64,000 bases of DNA from Brevibacterium permense (GCF_025506275.1 NZ_QYCP01000078.1:1-64000), one strand, 5' to 3'; counted from the first letter of the stretch, positions 1 through 7,853 are shown. The notes: generated by a model not told the origin, from the letters alone. Numbers and translations: made by a program.

Positions 1-101
1 GGCCTCGACAGTCGGGGGTGGGTCGCTTCGTTGACCCTTGCTCTCTAGAAAATTTTCAGAACAGCGGGGAAGCCGATGGAACCGCCTGTGAATGCAAGAA
101 A

Positions 102-129
102 GCCCCCGACCCCGGAAAGGGTCGAGGGC
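102..129 (-). terminator. Rho-independent terminator of the mobile-element gene string
   Basis: An 11-bp stem (102-112 paired with 119-129, one G-U pair when read as minus-strand RNA) encloses a six-base loop. On the minus strand it is followed by a T-rich stretch (TTTCTT, about 101-96). It lies just past the stop of the coiled-coil gene at 153, so it probably ends leftward transcription there. Confidence 0.7.
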
Positions 130-152
130 ATCCTCAGGTGTTAGTTATTCGT

Positions 153-1031
153 TCAGCCGTGGCGCTTAGTTCCGGCGGGGTGGTTTGCAGTGCCGCGCCC
201 CGCGACAGCCGCGCCCATCGGCGTGGCCTGTGTGTCGGTCAGGAACTTCATTGGTCGCCCACCGCTTCCGGTGTACCGGAATTCTGACGGTTCAGTCTGG
301 GCTAGCCGTGCCGCTTCGGCGGCTTCGCGCTGGGCTTGCCGTTCGGCGGCTTCTGCTGCCCGGCGCTCCTGGTCCTCTCGAATCGCCTCGGCCCGAGCTT
401 CGTCGGCTCGCTGGTCTCGGATCGACTCGCGGAGTCGGTCGAGGCCTTGTGACGGGAACACCGGGTAGAGCGGGCTGTGGTCGAGGTGAATGACCGGGCG
501 TCCGCTGCTCGTGCTGATTCTTGCTCGATTCTCGGGATTGACTAGACGATCGTCGAGGCCGATGGATCGGCCCAGGCTGATCGCTTCGTTCTGGGCTTGT
601 TCGATGTCGTACACGCGCCCGATGTAGCGGTCTACGATTTCTTTCGTCTCGGCCTGGAAGCCTGCGACCAGTTCGTCATAGTCGAATGCTGCTACCGCCT
701 CGGCTCGGTCGAGCACCTGGGCCTCAATGAGAAGATGGTGGGCCAGGTCGAGTTGTGTTTGAGCCTCGGTCGCGGCCTGCTCGGCGCGATCTACTCGCTT
801 GGAGTGGAAGCTGACCGCGGCCTCCAGTTCGCCGCCGTCGTGTGCGGCATTCCTCGGCAGCTTGTCGGAGCTGTCGAGTTTGCGGTTGAAGACCTGCAGG
901 GCATCTTGTGCCTTGCTGAGGGCTTCGCGTTCCTTGGTGAGCGCGTCATGAGCTTTGGTTAGTGCCGACTTGGCGGAGTCATGGGCGGGGCGTGCGTTGT
1001 CTTCGTGGGTGGCGCCAATGGTGTTGTTCAA
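153..1031 (-). CDS. Coiled-coil hypothetical protein of the integrated element
   Basis: This 292-residue protein is unrecognised. The first 110 residues are rich in Ala, Lys, Glu and Gln with heptad-like spacing and look like a long coiled coil. A second charged Arg/Glu/Ala helix lies around residues 205-245. There is no signal peptide or membrane segment. The C-terminal 45 residues are Gly/Pro-rich and may be disordered. The layout resembles phage scaffold or structural accessory proteins, but no family can be named. It is the last gene before a strong leftward terminator and follows a 120-base gap from the small gene upstream. Confidence 0.7.
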   Translation of the reverse strand: MNNTIGATHEDNARPAHDSAKSALTKAHDALTKEREALSKAQDALQVFNRKLDSSDKLPRNAAHDGGELEAAVSFHSKRVDRAEQAATEAQTQLDLAHHLLIEAQVLDRAEAVAAFDYDELVAGFQAETKEIVDRYIGRVYDIEQAQNEAISLGRSIGLDDRLVNPENRARISTSSGRPVIHLDHSPLYPVFPSQGLDRLRESIRDQRADEARAEAIREDQERRAAEAAERQAQREAAEAARLAQTEPSEFRYTGSGGRPMKFLTDTQATPMGAAVAGRGTANHPAGTKRHG

Positions 1032-1151
1032 GGTGTTCTCTCTGTTCGTGTCCGGTAGTGCCGTGGCGCTCAGAGCGCCGACGGTGGCAGGGTGGCTAAA
1101 ATAGTTGCCCTGGCCTGCTATTCGGGCCTGTACGGCCCGCTCCTGGGCCTC

Positions 1152-1370
1152 TTAGTGCATGGTCCGTGACGTGAACGCGGGGCCGTTGCCCGGGTTCTCG
1201 ATACGGTCGATGAGGCTGAGCACAGCCTCAATCTCGTTGAGGTACCGCTCCATCTGCTGTTCGCGCCGACGGTCGGGAGCCTTGAGTTCCTTGACTTCGA
1301 GACGGTTAAACCGGCGTTCGAGGTGGCTGGCGTAGTCTCGGAGCATTCGTGTGTCGAGGTTGATGTTCAC
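1152..1370 (-). CDS. Small charged hypothetical protein
   Basis: A 72-residue protein beginning VNINLDTRML. The GTG at 1370 is preferred because it overlaps the stop of the upstream gene as GTGA and has a GAGGGGG ribosome site five bases upstream. An ATG further upstream would bury the start in the neighbour. The sequence is helical, basic at the front and acidic later. No family is recognised. Tight coupling to the 122-residue gene suggests a shared function within the element. Confidence 0.6.
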   Translation of the reverse strand: MNINLDTRMLRDYASHLERRFNRLEVKELKAPDRRREQQMERYLNEIEAVLSLIDRIENPGNGPAFTSRTMH

Positions 1371-1735
1371 GCGGCCCCCTCGATCTCGGCTTCGAGGCAT
1401 GCGGGCCACGAGGACGCGGAGAGTTCGATCCTGTCTGAGCCGAGGCGATCGGGCTGAGCAAACGCGACGGCTGCATCTGCAAGCCGTTGGCCTACGTGCT
1501 GGGGTTCGATGATGAGGACTTGCTGGTCTCGGTGCCAGTAGGTGCGCTTAATCGGCTTAGACCCGGGACCAATCAGTAGAACCGCGTCAATCTCGAGCCG
1601 TCCTGCTCGTCCTCGCGCGCGGTCAACGACAAGGTATGTTGTCGGTGATGCAGGGCCAAGGCAGTAGTGGTCCCCGATGGATAATTCGTCGAGGGTGCTC
1701 CACACCATCGACGGGTGTTCTTCTGTGATGTTCAA
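1367..1735 (-). CDS. Hypothetical protein of the integrated element
   Basis: About 122 residues with no recognised domain. The middle reads like a small beta-barrel (alternating hydrophobic strands around residues 25-75) followed by an amphipathic helix. The start is uncertain: the TTG at 1735 has no good ribosome site and an in-frame ATG lies nine codons in. Its stop is coupled to the next gene by a GTGA overlap. It sits between the HNH endonuclease and other element genes. Confidence 0.55.
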   Translation of the reverse strand: MNITEEHPSMVWSTLDELSIGDHYCLGPASPTTYLVVDRARGRAGRLEIDAVLLIGPGSKPIKRTYWHRDQQVLIIEPQHVGQRLADAAVAFAQPDRLGSDRIELSASSWPACLEAEIEGAA

Positions 1736-1745
1736 TTTCGGTTGT

Positions 1746-1832
1746 TCATTTCTGTGCGATGATCGGCCGGGTGGCCGAGCGCCCCGGACGGGGCTGCATG
1801 TCGTTCACCTCCTCAGGTGATCTAGTAGTCAT
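1746..1832 (-). CDS. Possible 28-residue peptide between HNH and hypothetical genes
   Basis: A short reading frame beginning MTTRSPEEV and ending IIAQK. It lies 13 bases after the HNH gene stop and ends just before the next gene. An internal in-frame ATG at 1799 is preceded by a near-perfect GAGGAGG six bases upstream, so the product may be only 17 residues. It may be a leader peptide coupling translation of the following gene, which lacks a ribosome site. No homolog is known to me. Confidence 0.3.
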   Translation of the reverse strand: MTTRSPEEVNDMQPRPGRSATRPIIAQK

Positions 1833-1845
1833 CGCGTGATCGGGG

Positions 1846-2691
1846 CTATGAGGCGAGCGCTGTGGCGTCCTCTTGCTTGTCGGCCTCGAGGTCTGCCCAG
1901 TACCGTGCATTCAGTTCTTCCTCGCTAGGGAAGAATGCTTCCGCTATCCTCGTGGTTTCGGTGCCGTAGAGGGGCAGGCTGTGAGAGTCCGCCCACTCTT
2001 GCAGCTCCGGCGGTGGCCGCTTAATTGTGGCTGCCATGGCCCAGAAGACGGCGAGCGCACCGTCGTGCTCTGCGTCCCGGTTCTGCCGTGGCCGTACTGG
2101 CGTGATGTGCATTGGGTTGCAGCAGGCGGAGTTATCGCAGTCGTGCGACAGCTCCATGCCGTTGGGGTGTCCACCGTAGAACATGACGTAAGTGAGCCGG
2201 TAGGTGGTCCAGTTCTTGCCGCCGCAACCAATGTTGCGTCGCCCGTTATTGCTGCCAGTGCCCGGTGTGGTGACCCAACAGCCGGTGTCTGTCTTGGCTG
2301 TGATCAGTTCGGTTAACCTGTCGAGTGCCCTGCGCTGACCCGCTACGCCGGCCGATTTTAAGAACTCGGATTCATGCTTTCGGCAAAACCCCTTGAGCTT
2401 TCGCGCGCTGGGCTTCGTGTTGGTGGCTCGCAGTGATGTGCAGTTGTCGAGCGTGCCGTCCGCACGGCGCTCTCGGTATGAGCAGGTGCCGTATTTCTTC
2501 CGCATTTGCTTGCCGTAGTGGCGCTTGCAGAAGTGCCACGTGTGGGCGATCTTGGTGCCGCGAACCCGGTAAGTGATCGAGTACGGGGTCTCAGCTCCGC
2601 ACCTACCGACACCCTTGTCCCAGCCTTGGCAGGGGATTGGCTTCGATCTAATTACTGACCGCTTGGTCGGTTTGGTATTGGGTTTCGCCAC
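1846..2691 (-). CDS. HNH endonuclease, phage type
   Basis: A 281-residue protein starting at GTG 2691. The N-terminal third carries several Cys/His pairs (around residues 20-30, 54-70 and 98-104) that look like zinc ribbons. The central part has the phage HNH core: W-T-x-YRLTYVMFYGG, then ELSHDCDNSACCNPMHI, where the His-Asp pair and CNP-HI are the metal-binding and catalytic elements. This family makes nicks or double-strand breaks and is common in actinophages. In this element it could serve packaging, homing or DNA processing; which one is not decided by sequence. Confidence 0.8.
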   Translation of the reverse strand: MAKPNTKPTKRSVIRSKPIPCQGWDKGVGRCGAETPYSITYRVRGTKIAHTWHFCKRHYGKQMRKKYGTCSYRERRADGTLDNCTSLRATNTKPSARKLKGFCRKHESEFLKSAGVAGQRRALDRLTELITAKTDTGCWVTTPGTGSNNGRRNIGCGGKNWTTYRLTYVMFYGGHPNGMELSHDCDNSACCNPMHITPVRPRQNRDAEHDGALAVFWAMAATIKRPPPELQEWADSHSLPLYGTETTRIAEAFFPSEEELNARYWADLEADKQEDATALAS

Positions 2692-2712
2692 TAAGTCTCG
2701 CTCTCACATCCT

Positions 2713-2737
2713 GCCCCGCCATCTCTAGGCGCGGGGC
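2713..2737. repeat. GC-rich hairpin between element genes
   Basis: GCCCCGC at 2713-2719 pairs with GCGGGGC at 2731-2737 around an 11-base loop, just upstream of the HNH gene and downstream of the 119-residue gene. It has no clear T tract on either strand, so it may be a weak terminator or an RNA-processing or stability hairpin. Confidence 0.4.
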
Positions 2738-2868
2738 GTTATTCTCTGGCTGATTTTTACGGGGGTCTCGCTGATGGGCATTACTTGTGGTCCCACCGGT
2801 TCTGCGCCCCTTGGTTTGGTGTTTTTGTTGGTGCAGGCAGAGGCCTTAGCCGGAGCCTGCTTGTGCCC

Positions 2869-3228
2869 TTAGTGTTCTTCCTCTTGTGGTTCTTCTTCTC
2901 CTGGTAGGCGGGCCGTCAGCCCGTCTTCCGGCGTGAGTCCTCCGCTTGAGGTGCAGCGGCCCGTAATGGCCGCGTGGTTCCATTTCTGGAGGTAGTCCCT
3001 GAGCGCTTTGGTTGGGACTCCGATGAGTTCCGATGCTTGTTCGATCATGATTTTCCCGACGTCCCCGTATGGCCGGATAACTACGCCGTTGGATGACATT
3101 TGTTCGACGGAGCAGGCTACTAGGCGTGCTCGTCGCCACTCGTCTTGTTCGGCGTGGAATGCGAATAGGTTGCGTTGGGCTGTGGTGGTGCTGGGAGCGC
3201 CGTGCATGGCTTGCGTCATCGTCTTCAC
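2869..3228 (-). CDS. Small hypothetical protein of the integrated element
   Basis: A 119-residue protein. The GTG at 3228 is chosen because it overlaps the stop of the DUF3102-like gene as GTGA and follows AAGGGGG at a good distance. Longer readings would run into the neighbour. Residues 60-90 (IRPYGDVGKIMIEQ...VPTKALRDYLQKW) could form a small helix-turn-helix, but this is weak. The C-terminus is very acidic (EEEPQEEE). The function is unknown. Confidence 0.55.
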   Translation of the reverse strand: MKTMTQAMHGAPSTTTAQRNLFAFHAEQDEWRRARLVACSVEQMSSNGVVIRPYGDVGKIMIEQASELIGVPTKALRDYLQKWNHAAITGRCTSSGGLTPEDGLTARLPGEEEPQEEEH

Positions 3229-3776
3229 TGTTCCCCCTTGAGTCGGAGGTAGGTTGCGCCTCCGATGCGGCGGAACGTGGTGTCGGCTTCGTTGATGAGC
3301 TGGTCCCACTGGTCCAGGTCGGCAATGCTGGTGGCGTTCTTCTCGAACGCGGAGAGGTTCTTTCGAGCCTTGTCAAAGGCGGATGACTCGCCTGATCCTG
3401 CCCCCAGGTTCTTCGCGTCCTGAGCGGTCATGTCGGGGTGGATCACACCGTCCTCCATGCCTTGCTTGAACTCGTCTGGGTCGATGCGGGATAGTTCATA
3501 AAGTGCTGTCACAGCTCGGGGCAAATCACTCACGCATGAGTGATTTGAAATGGCTTCGTTCTGACTAATCTGCATGAGCTTGTGGGCGTGCTGCTGACTG
3601 ATCCCGATGCCTCGGAGCATCGGTCCCCATTCGCCGTGGCCGACTTCAGCCTTGGCTTGGGCCAGGTGCTGTCCTGCCGAGACGATTCCTTCGACTGCGC
3701 GGCTGAGGTCGTTGCGGATGATGCTGGCCCATTCGGGGCCGGTGCGGATGACTTCCGCTTGGATGATTTCGTTCAC
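3225..3776 (-). CDS. DUF3102-like phage protein
   Basis: A 183-residue protein read from GTG 3776 with AAGGA five bases upstream. Residues 15-85 match the pattern I associate with DUF3102 (a helix, GQHLAQAKAEVGHGEWGPML, then a Gln/His-rich helix), found in phage and integrative-element proteins near replication or excision genes. The remainder is helical and charged. It is the first conserved gene after the integrase and is coupled to the next gene. A DNA-binding or control role is plausible but unproven. Confidence 0.6.
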   Translation of the reverse strand: MNEIIQAEVIRTGPEWASIIRNDLSRAVEGIVSAGQHLAQAKAEVGHGEWGPMLRGIGISQQHAHKLMQISQNEAISNHSCVSDLPRAVTALYELSRIDPDEFKQGMEDGVIHPDMTAQDAKNLGAGSGESSAFDKARKNLSAFEKNATSIADLDQWDQLINEADTTFRRIGGATYLRLKGEQ

Positions 3777-3819
3777 TATGTTCCTTGTGCCAGGCCGAAC
3801 CTGTGCGGTTCGGCTTCAT
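3646..3819 (-). CDS. Possible 57-residue basic peptide overlapping the DUF3102-like gene
   Basis: The best ribosome site in the element (AAAGGAGGTG, six bases before ATG 3819) points at this frame, which begins MKPNRTGSAW and runs out of phase through the DUF3102-like start for 57 codons. The product would be rich in His, Pro and Arg. It may instead be a short translated leader whose ribosomes pass a hairpin at 3794-3814 and deliver ribosomes to the GTG at 3776. Composition alone does not show a folded protein. Confidence 0.3.
   Translation of the reverse strand: MKPNRTGSAWHKEHSERNHPSGSHPHRPRMGQHHPQRPQPRSRRNRLGRTAPGPSQG
3794..3814. promoter_or_regulatory. Hairpin between a strong ribosome site and the DUF3102-like start
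   Basis: An 8-bp perfect stem (GCCGAACC with GGTTCGGC, five-base loop) lies inside the first codons of the 57-codon frame and 18 bases before GTG 3776. It could control access to the second ribosome site. Confidence 0.4.
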
Positions 3820-4197
3820 GGTGTCCACCTCCTTTAGTGGTTTCTGGCGCGATCGGTTGCCGCTGCTGAGATGACAGTCTCTACTGTCATCGTGGTCCCC
3901 TATGTGTCGCGGCCTGGCCGTCCGGCTCGTTCCCCCGGTAAGCGTTGCTGCCGCGTTTGTCCGGCCCTGCTGGGCCGGTTGCATCCGCTGGGCGGATGGG
4001 TGTAGTGTTATGACAGCCCTTGATTTTGGGCTTTGTTGTGCTGTGTGAAATCGAGTGTACCAGGATGTCTGCGGTACACCATGCGCGGGTGACTGTTGTT
4101 CACACCTCTCACTCACCGCTTGCCCAGTACTGGCGTGGTTCTTTCTTGCTGAACTTTCTTGCTTGTGGGCGTGTTGGGTTTCTGTTGGGCCTCTGGT
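3820..4197. other. Non-coding stretch between integrase and the next element gene
   Basis: About 380 bases with no convincing gene. It is less GC-rich than the chromosome and contains the inverted repeat at 3870-3891 and a further TGACAG half-site at 4011-4016. I could not identify a classical excisionase here, and no attachment-site duplication can be checked with only one element end in view. Confidence 0.5.
3870..3891. promoter_or_regulatory. Candidate operator, perfect inverted repeat
   Basis: GATGACAG (3870-3877) and CTGTCATC (3884-3891) form a perfect 8-bp inverted repeat with a six-base spacer, typical in size for a dimeric repressor site. It lies about 50 bases before the first start of the leftward string. 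A matching TGACAG half lies at 4011-4016, giving a possible second site. No repressor gene is visible in the window. Confidence 0.5.
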
Positions 4198-5274
4198 CTA
4201 GTTCTCGGGTTGCCGGTCCTTGGTCGAAGCGTTGATGAGCGCAACGGCGGCGCTGTCCGCCGATGTGCCGAGGTAGTGCAGGTACTTGTTTGTGGTGGTT
4301 GCGGATGAGTGTCCCAGCCATGCTTGGACGGTACTGAGGTCTACGCTTTTGGAGAGCCATAGGCAGGCGGCGGTGTGGCGGAGGTCGTGTGGTCTTCGGC
4401 CTGCTGCAAGCTCGGTCCATCGGGCTTGCTTCTTGAATCGCCCTCGCCACAGCTGTCCTCCGCGCTCGGAGGTTAGCGCAAGGTCGTTGCTGCGCTTCCC
4501 GTCGGTGAGCCTGTGAAGTGCTGGTGTGATGATGTCGAGGATGGGGACGGTTCGGGCGGACCGTCCTTTAGTGCCTTTGACTTCGCGGCCCTCGGATTGC
4601 GAGCGCTGGACACGAATGTTTGCCAGGGTTCTATCGGGTCCACGTCGAATGTCGGAGACTTTGAGCGCTCGGGCTTCGCCCCAGCGGAGTCCGGTCCATC
4701 CAAGCACGAGAACGATGTCCGCGATTCGCTGGTCAGTCTTGGCTAGTGTCGTGACGAGCTGGTCAAGCTCGGCTTCGGTGAATGGATGCATCTCGGCTTG
4801 CTCGGCAACCTTTGCCGGTTGCCGTGCCCCTTTTGCGGGGTTCTCGTTGATGCGGTTATCGTCCACGAGCCAGGTAAAGAATGCGGTGAGTGATGCCCGG
4901 TGTCGGGTTACGGTGCCGTGGGAGTGTCCTCGCCGGTGGAGTTGTTGGAGCCAGGTTTCGATATCTCGGCGTTTGATCGATGACACGGCCCGGGCTTTGA
5001 GTCCGGGGGTGAGTGCTTTGCTCATGAGTCGATCGGCACGCACGGTATTCGCTGACATAGTGTGCTCGCGTTCTTCGAGCCACATTGGCAGGAGTGCGCT
5101 GATTCGTGCTTTGCCTGCCTTGACGTCGAGACCTCCTGCTGCGGCGGTCTCTAGTCTTTGCGCCCAGGCGAGTGCGTCGGACTTCTTGGGGAACGTCTTG
5201 GATCCGAGACGGGTGCGCCCGTCCTTGGCTATGCCGAGCCATTTACCGGAGGGGAGCTGTCGCGTGAATGCCAT
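4198..5274 (-). CDS. int: Tyrosine recombinase / integrase
   Basis: A 358-residue phage-type integrase. The N-terminal 60 residues look like an arm-binding domain, followed by a core-binding SAM-like region (about 70-160). The catalytic domain shows Arg in TGLRWGEA (about 200), HDLRHTA (about 299), GHSS (about 325) and the nucleophile Tyr in NKYLHY (about 335). It catalyses integration and excision of the element. It is the last gene before chromosomal regX3, so this is the integrase-proximal end. The start is ATG 5274, supported by a -10 box that leaves no room for a leader. Confidence 0.95.
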   Translation of the reverse strand: MAFTRQLPSGKWLGIAKDGRTRLGSKTFPKKSDALAWAQRLETAAAGGLDVKAGKARISALLPMWLEEREHTMSANTVRADRLMSKALTPGLKARAVSSIKRRDIETWLQQLHRRGHSHGTVTRHRASLTAFFTWLVDDNRINENPAKGARQPAKVAEQAEMHPFTEAELDQLVTTLAKTDQRIADIVLVLGWTGLRWGEARALKVSDIRRGPDRTLANIRVQRSQSEGREVKGTKGRSARTVPILDIITPALHRLTDGKRSNDLALTSERGGQLWRGRFKKQARWTELAAGRRPHDLRHTAACLWLSKSVDLSTVQAWLGHSSATTTNKYLHYLGTSADSAAVALINASTKDRQPEN

Positions 5275-5280
5275 AAGGGC

Positions 5281-5286
5281 ATCATA
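5281..5286 (-). promoter_or_regulatory. -10 box of a leaderless integrase transcript
   Basis: The minus strand reads TATGAT, six bases, then ATG 5274, placing transcription start at or next to the start codon. No ribosome site is present. Three GATCCCC words lie upstream (about 5301-5396) and could be binding sites. Confidence 0.55.
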
Positions 5287-5484
5287 GCTCGGGGGTTCGT
5301 GATCCCCCAGTGATCCCCGGAAGTGTCCGTTCAGGTCGTCTGGACGGGTTCAACGGGCTGGTAGTCCCCCGAATTCTCGCGGTTTCGGTCTGATCCCCGC
5401 TCTCATCATGTGAGCGGCTCCTTCTGCATTCACGCCCGGCCAGCGATCCCGGCCTCACCAACCCGGCTTCGCCGGATGGCGCCC

Positions 5485-6168
5485 TCAGGCTTCGAACTTG
5501 TACCCGAGTCCGCGCACCGTGGTGAGCAGACGCGGTTCCGAGGGGTTTTCTTCGATCTTCGCACGCAGTCGCTTGACGTGGACGTCGAGAGTCTTCGTAT
5601 CGCCCACGTAGTCCTCGCCCCAGATCCGGTCGATGAGCTGACCACGGGTCATCACGCGGCCGGAGTTGCGCACGAGGATCTCGAGCAGTTCGAACTCCTT
5701 GAGCGGCATGGACTGCTCTTCACCACGCACGGACACGACGTGGCGTTCGACGTCGATGCGCACTCCCCCGGCCTCGAGCACGGACTCGTCCTCGAATTCC
5801 TCGGTCTCGACATTGCGGCGCAGCACGGCTCGCACGCGAGCCAGCAGCTCCCGCGAGGAGTACGGCTTCGTCACATAGTCATCGGCGCCGAGTTCTAGCC
5901 CCACGACCTTGTCGATCTCCGAGTCCTTGGCCGTGAGCATGATGATCGGCACATTGGACTTCGCGCGCAGCTCGCGGCACACCTCGGTGCCGGAAGCACC
6001 GGGCAGCATGAGATCGAGCAGGACCAGATCGGCGCCGGTGCGGTCGAACTCCGCCAGAGCCTTGAGCCCGTCATCGGCGACCGTCACCTCGTACCCTTCC
6101 TTACCGAGCAGGTACGACAGCGGGTCCGAGAACGAATCTTCGTCCTCGACAAGCAGAATACGAGTCAC
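5485..6168 (-). CDS. regX3: Response regulator RegX3 (phosphate)
   Basis: A 227-residue OmpR/PhoB-type regulator. The receiver domain has the acidic cluster VEDED (8-11), phospho-acceptor Asp52 in LLDLMLPG and Lys in YVTKPYS. The C-terminal winged helix spans about 130-227 (GQLIDRIWGEDY...VDVHVKRLRAKIE). It partners SenX3, whose gene overlaps by ATGA, and would activate phosphate-starvation genes such as pstS. The neighbourhood with phoU and gpmA matches mycobacterial senX3-regX3. The integrated element ends just downstream. Confidence 0.93.
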   Translation of the reverse strand: MTRILLVEDEDSFSDPLSYLLGKEGYEVTVADDGLKALAEFDRTGADLVLLDLMLPGASGTEVCRELRAKSNVPIIMLTAKDSEIDKVVGLELGADDYVTKPYSSRELLARVRAVLRRNVETEEFEDESVLEAGGVRIDVERHVVSVRGEEQSMPLKEFELLEILVRNSGRVMTRGQLIDRIWGEDYVGDTKTLDVHVKRLRAKIEENPSEPRLLTTVRGLGYKFEA

Positions 6169-7622
6169 GTTGTGAGCTTCCTTTGTTCGCTTTCTTCGGT
6201 CAGATCCTTGGGTGGGTCGGCGGTCGCCCCGCCGTCTCCATTATCACCGGAGGGCTCGTCGTTGTCGCCGGCCGGGTCGTCTGCGCCGGACGCGGCGGTT
6301 CCGTGCCCATCGTCATCCGCCGAGGCGGTCCCGACGGCGGCGTCTTCGCCCACCGAGGCGGACTCCGAGTGATCGTCCTCTGTCGCCGAGGCGGCTCCGG
6401 TCAGTTCGTCATCATCCGCCGAGGAGGTCCCGGTCGAATCCGCGGAATGTTCGATGAGGACACCGGCCGGGGCCGAATCGGCAGCGGAGGCTTCCGTCGC
6501 AGTTCCGGCCAGCGGGAGCACGATCGTGAATGTCGATCCCTTGTTCAGCTGGCTCCACACACGCACTTCACCGCCGTGGGTGGCGACGATGTGCTTGACG
6601 ATGCTCAGCCCCAGCCCGGTGCCGCCGGTGATCCGGGAGCGTGCCGGGTCCACTCGGTAGAAGCGTTCGAAGACGCGCTCGGTGTCCTGGGCGGTCATGC
6701 CGATGCCCTGATCGGTCACGGCGATCTCGATGCGCTCGTCGACGAGGTCGACTCCGACGCCGACGCGGGTGCCCTCCGGCGAATAGTTCACGGCATTGTC
6801 GATGAGGTTGCGCACCGCGTTGACAAGCAGTTCGTAGTTGCCTTCGATGAGCAGATCGCTCGGCGGGGAGACCTCGATGTGGATGTTCTTGCCTTCCGCC
6901 CCTGTCCGGGCACGGTCAGCGGCATCGTCGACCACCTCGGCGACGGAGATCTTCTCGGTCGTCGCGGGAGCGGCGTGGTCCTGGACGCGGGAGAGGTCGA
7001 TGATCTCCTGCACGAGCTGGGTCAGCCTCTTCGACTCCCGCTGCATCCGCCCGCCGAAGCGTTCGACAGCGGCCGGATCGTCGGCGAAGTCGGTGACGGC
7101 CTCGGCGAGCAGTGCCATCGCACCGATCGGCGTCTTGAGCTCGTGGGAGACGTTGGCGACGAAGTCACGGCGGACGGCGTCGACGCGCTTGGATTCGGTC
7201 TGATCGTCGCAGAGGACGAGGACGAAGGAGGTGCCCAAGGGAGCGACGCGGGCGTGGAGGTAGCGGATCACGGAATCGGAGTTCTCCCGTGTCTGCTCGA
7301 GGTCGATCTCTTCGATGAGACCGCGAGCGCGGACGCGGCCGACGACCCGCAGCATCTCGGGCGATGCCAGCGAATGCCCCCTGACCAGGCCGAACGTGTA
7401 TGCGGCCGGCGACGCCTTGACGACGTCGTCACCGGCGTCGATGACGATCGCGGCCGAGGGCAGTACTGCCAGCACTTCGGCGATGCCTTCGGGCAGGTCG
7501 TCCTCGGAATGCAGATCGGCAGCATCGCGGGAGCGTTCGCTGAATCGGAACGCAAGAATTCCCGCTATACCCAGGCCCAGGCCGACGACGCCGGTCAGGA
7601 CCGCCACGACTAAGAGATCCAC
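6165..7622 (-). CDS. senX3: Sensor histidine kinase SenX3
   Basis: The kinase that phosphorylates RegX3 under phosphate limitation, with PhoU and Pst as signal input. I place the start at GTG 7622 because mycobacterial SenX3 also begins just before its membrane helix; a longer reading from 7700 would run into a candidate PHO box. Order: one membrane segment (about 5-28), a PAS-like region, the dimerisation helix with His in VSHELKTPIG (about 160), and an ATPase domain with N, G1 and G2 boxes to about 367. A roughly 115-residue acidic Ala/Asp/Ser/Gly tail follows, absent from classical SenX3. Confidence 0.88.
   Translation of the reverse strand: MDLLVVAVLTGVVGLGLGIAGILAFRFSERSRDAADLHSEDDLPEGIAEVLAVLPSAAIVIDAGDDVVKASPAAYTFGLVRGHSLASPEMLRVVGRVRARGLIEEIDLEQTRENSDSVIRYLHARVAPLGTSFVLVLCDDQTESKRVDAVRRDFVANVSHELKTPIGAMALLAEAVTDFADDPAAVERFGGRMQRESKRLTQLVQEIIDLSRVQDHAAPATTEKISVAEVVDDAADRARTGAEGKNIHIEVSPPSDLLIEGNYELLVNAVRNLIDNAVNYSPEGTRVGVGVDLVDERIEIAVTDQGIGMTAQDTERVFERFYRVDPARSRITGGTGLGLSIVKHIVATHGGEVRVWSQLNKGSTFTIVLPLAGTATEASAADSAPAGVLIEHSADSTGTSSADDDELTGAASATEDDHSESASVGEDAAVGTASADDDGHGTAASGADDPAGDNDEPSGDNGDGGATADPPKDLTEESEQRKLTT
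6317..6328. repeat. Dispersed 12-mer CCGCCGAGGCGG (representative copy)
   Basis: This near-palindrome (CCGCC-GA-GGCGG) occurs exactly, on one strand or the other, at 6317, 15675, 17891, 17975, 21382, 38974, 42437, 49321, 49357, 49697, 52148 and 61490. Many one-mismatch copies exist, including 6383, 6417, 22168, 31969, 32229, 34562, 43519, 46675 and 49289. Copies lie inside genes in more than one frame and between genes. A hand estimate from base composition expects fewer than one exact copy in the window. Confidence 0.7.
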
Positions 7623-7694
7623 AGTCTCAAGCTTAGGCGCTGCCCATCGTCCCGGCGCACCGAATTCACTTCTGCTGGAAGTATTTGCCGAGGA

Positions 7695-7727
7695 ATTCAC
7701 CTTCCCGTCTGGAGTCGTTCACTCGAT
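7695..7727. promoter_or_regulatory. Candidate PHO box in the senX3-phoU divergent region
   Basis: ATTCACC at 7695 and GTTCACT at 7717 are 22 bases apart, exactly two 11-base steps. This is the spacing of actinobacterial PhoP/RegX3 direct repeats (GTTCACC type). It lies between the divergent senX3 and phoU genes, where autoregulation would be expected. Confidence 0.4.
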
Positions 7728-7853
7728 CGTGCGATGCTGACGTCTGTGTGCCTGCGCTCCCTGCCGTTCCTGCCTTCTGCTTTCCCCCGCTGAGGGTGCG
7801 GATCGGAAGCGCCGGCACCCCTCATGACACCATGCACCACCGACAGTCAGTTC

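Noticed and set aside
5300..5480. A tRNA gene as the integration target
   Set aside because: I looked for a T-arm and acceptor stem on both strands next to the integrase and found none; the att core cannot be defined from one end.
6183..7613. A 476-codon open frame on the plus strand
   Set aside because: It mirrors senX3, which has the kinase motifs; no start signals or domains support it.
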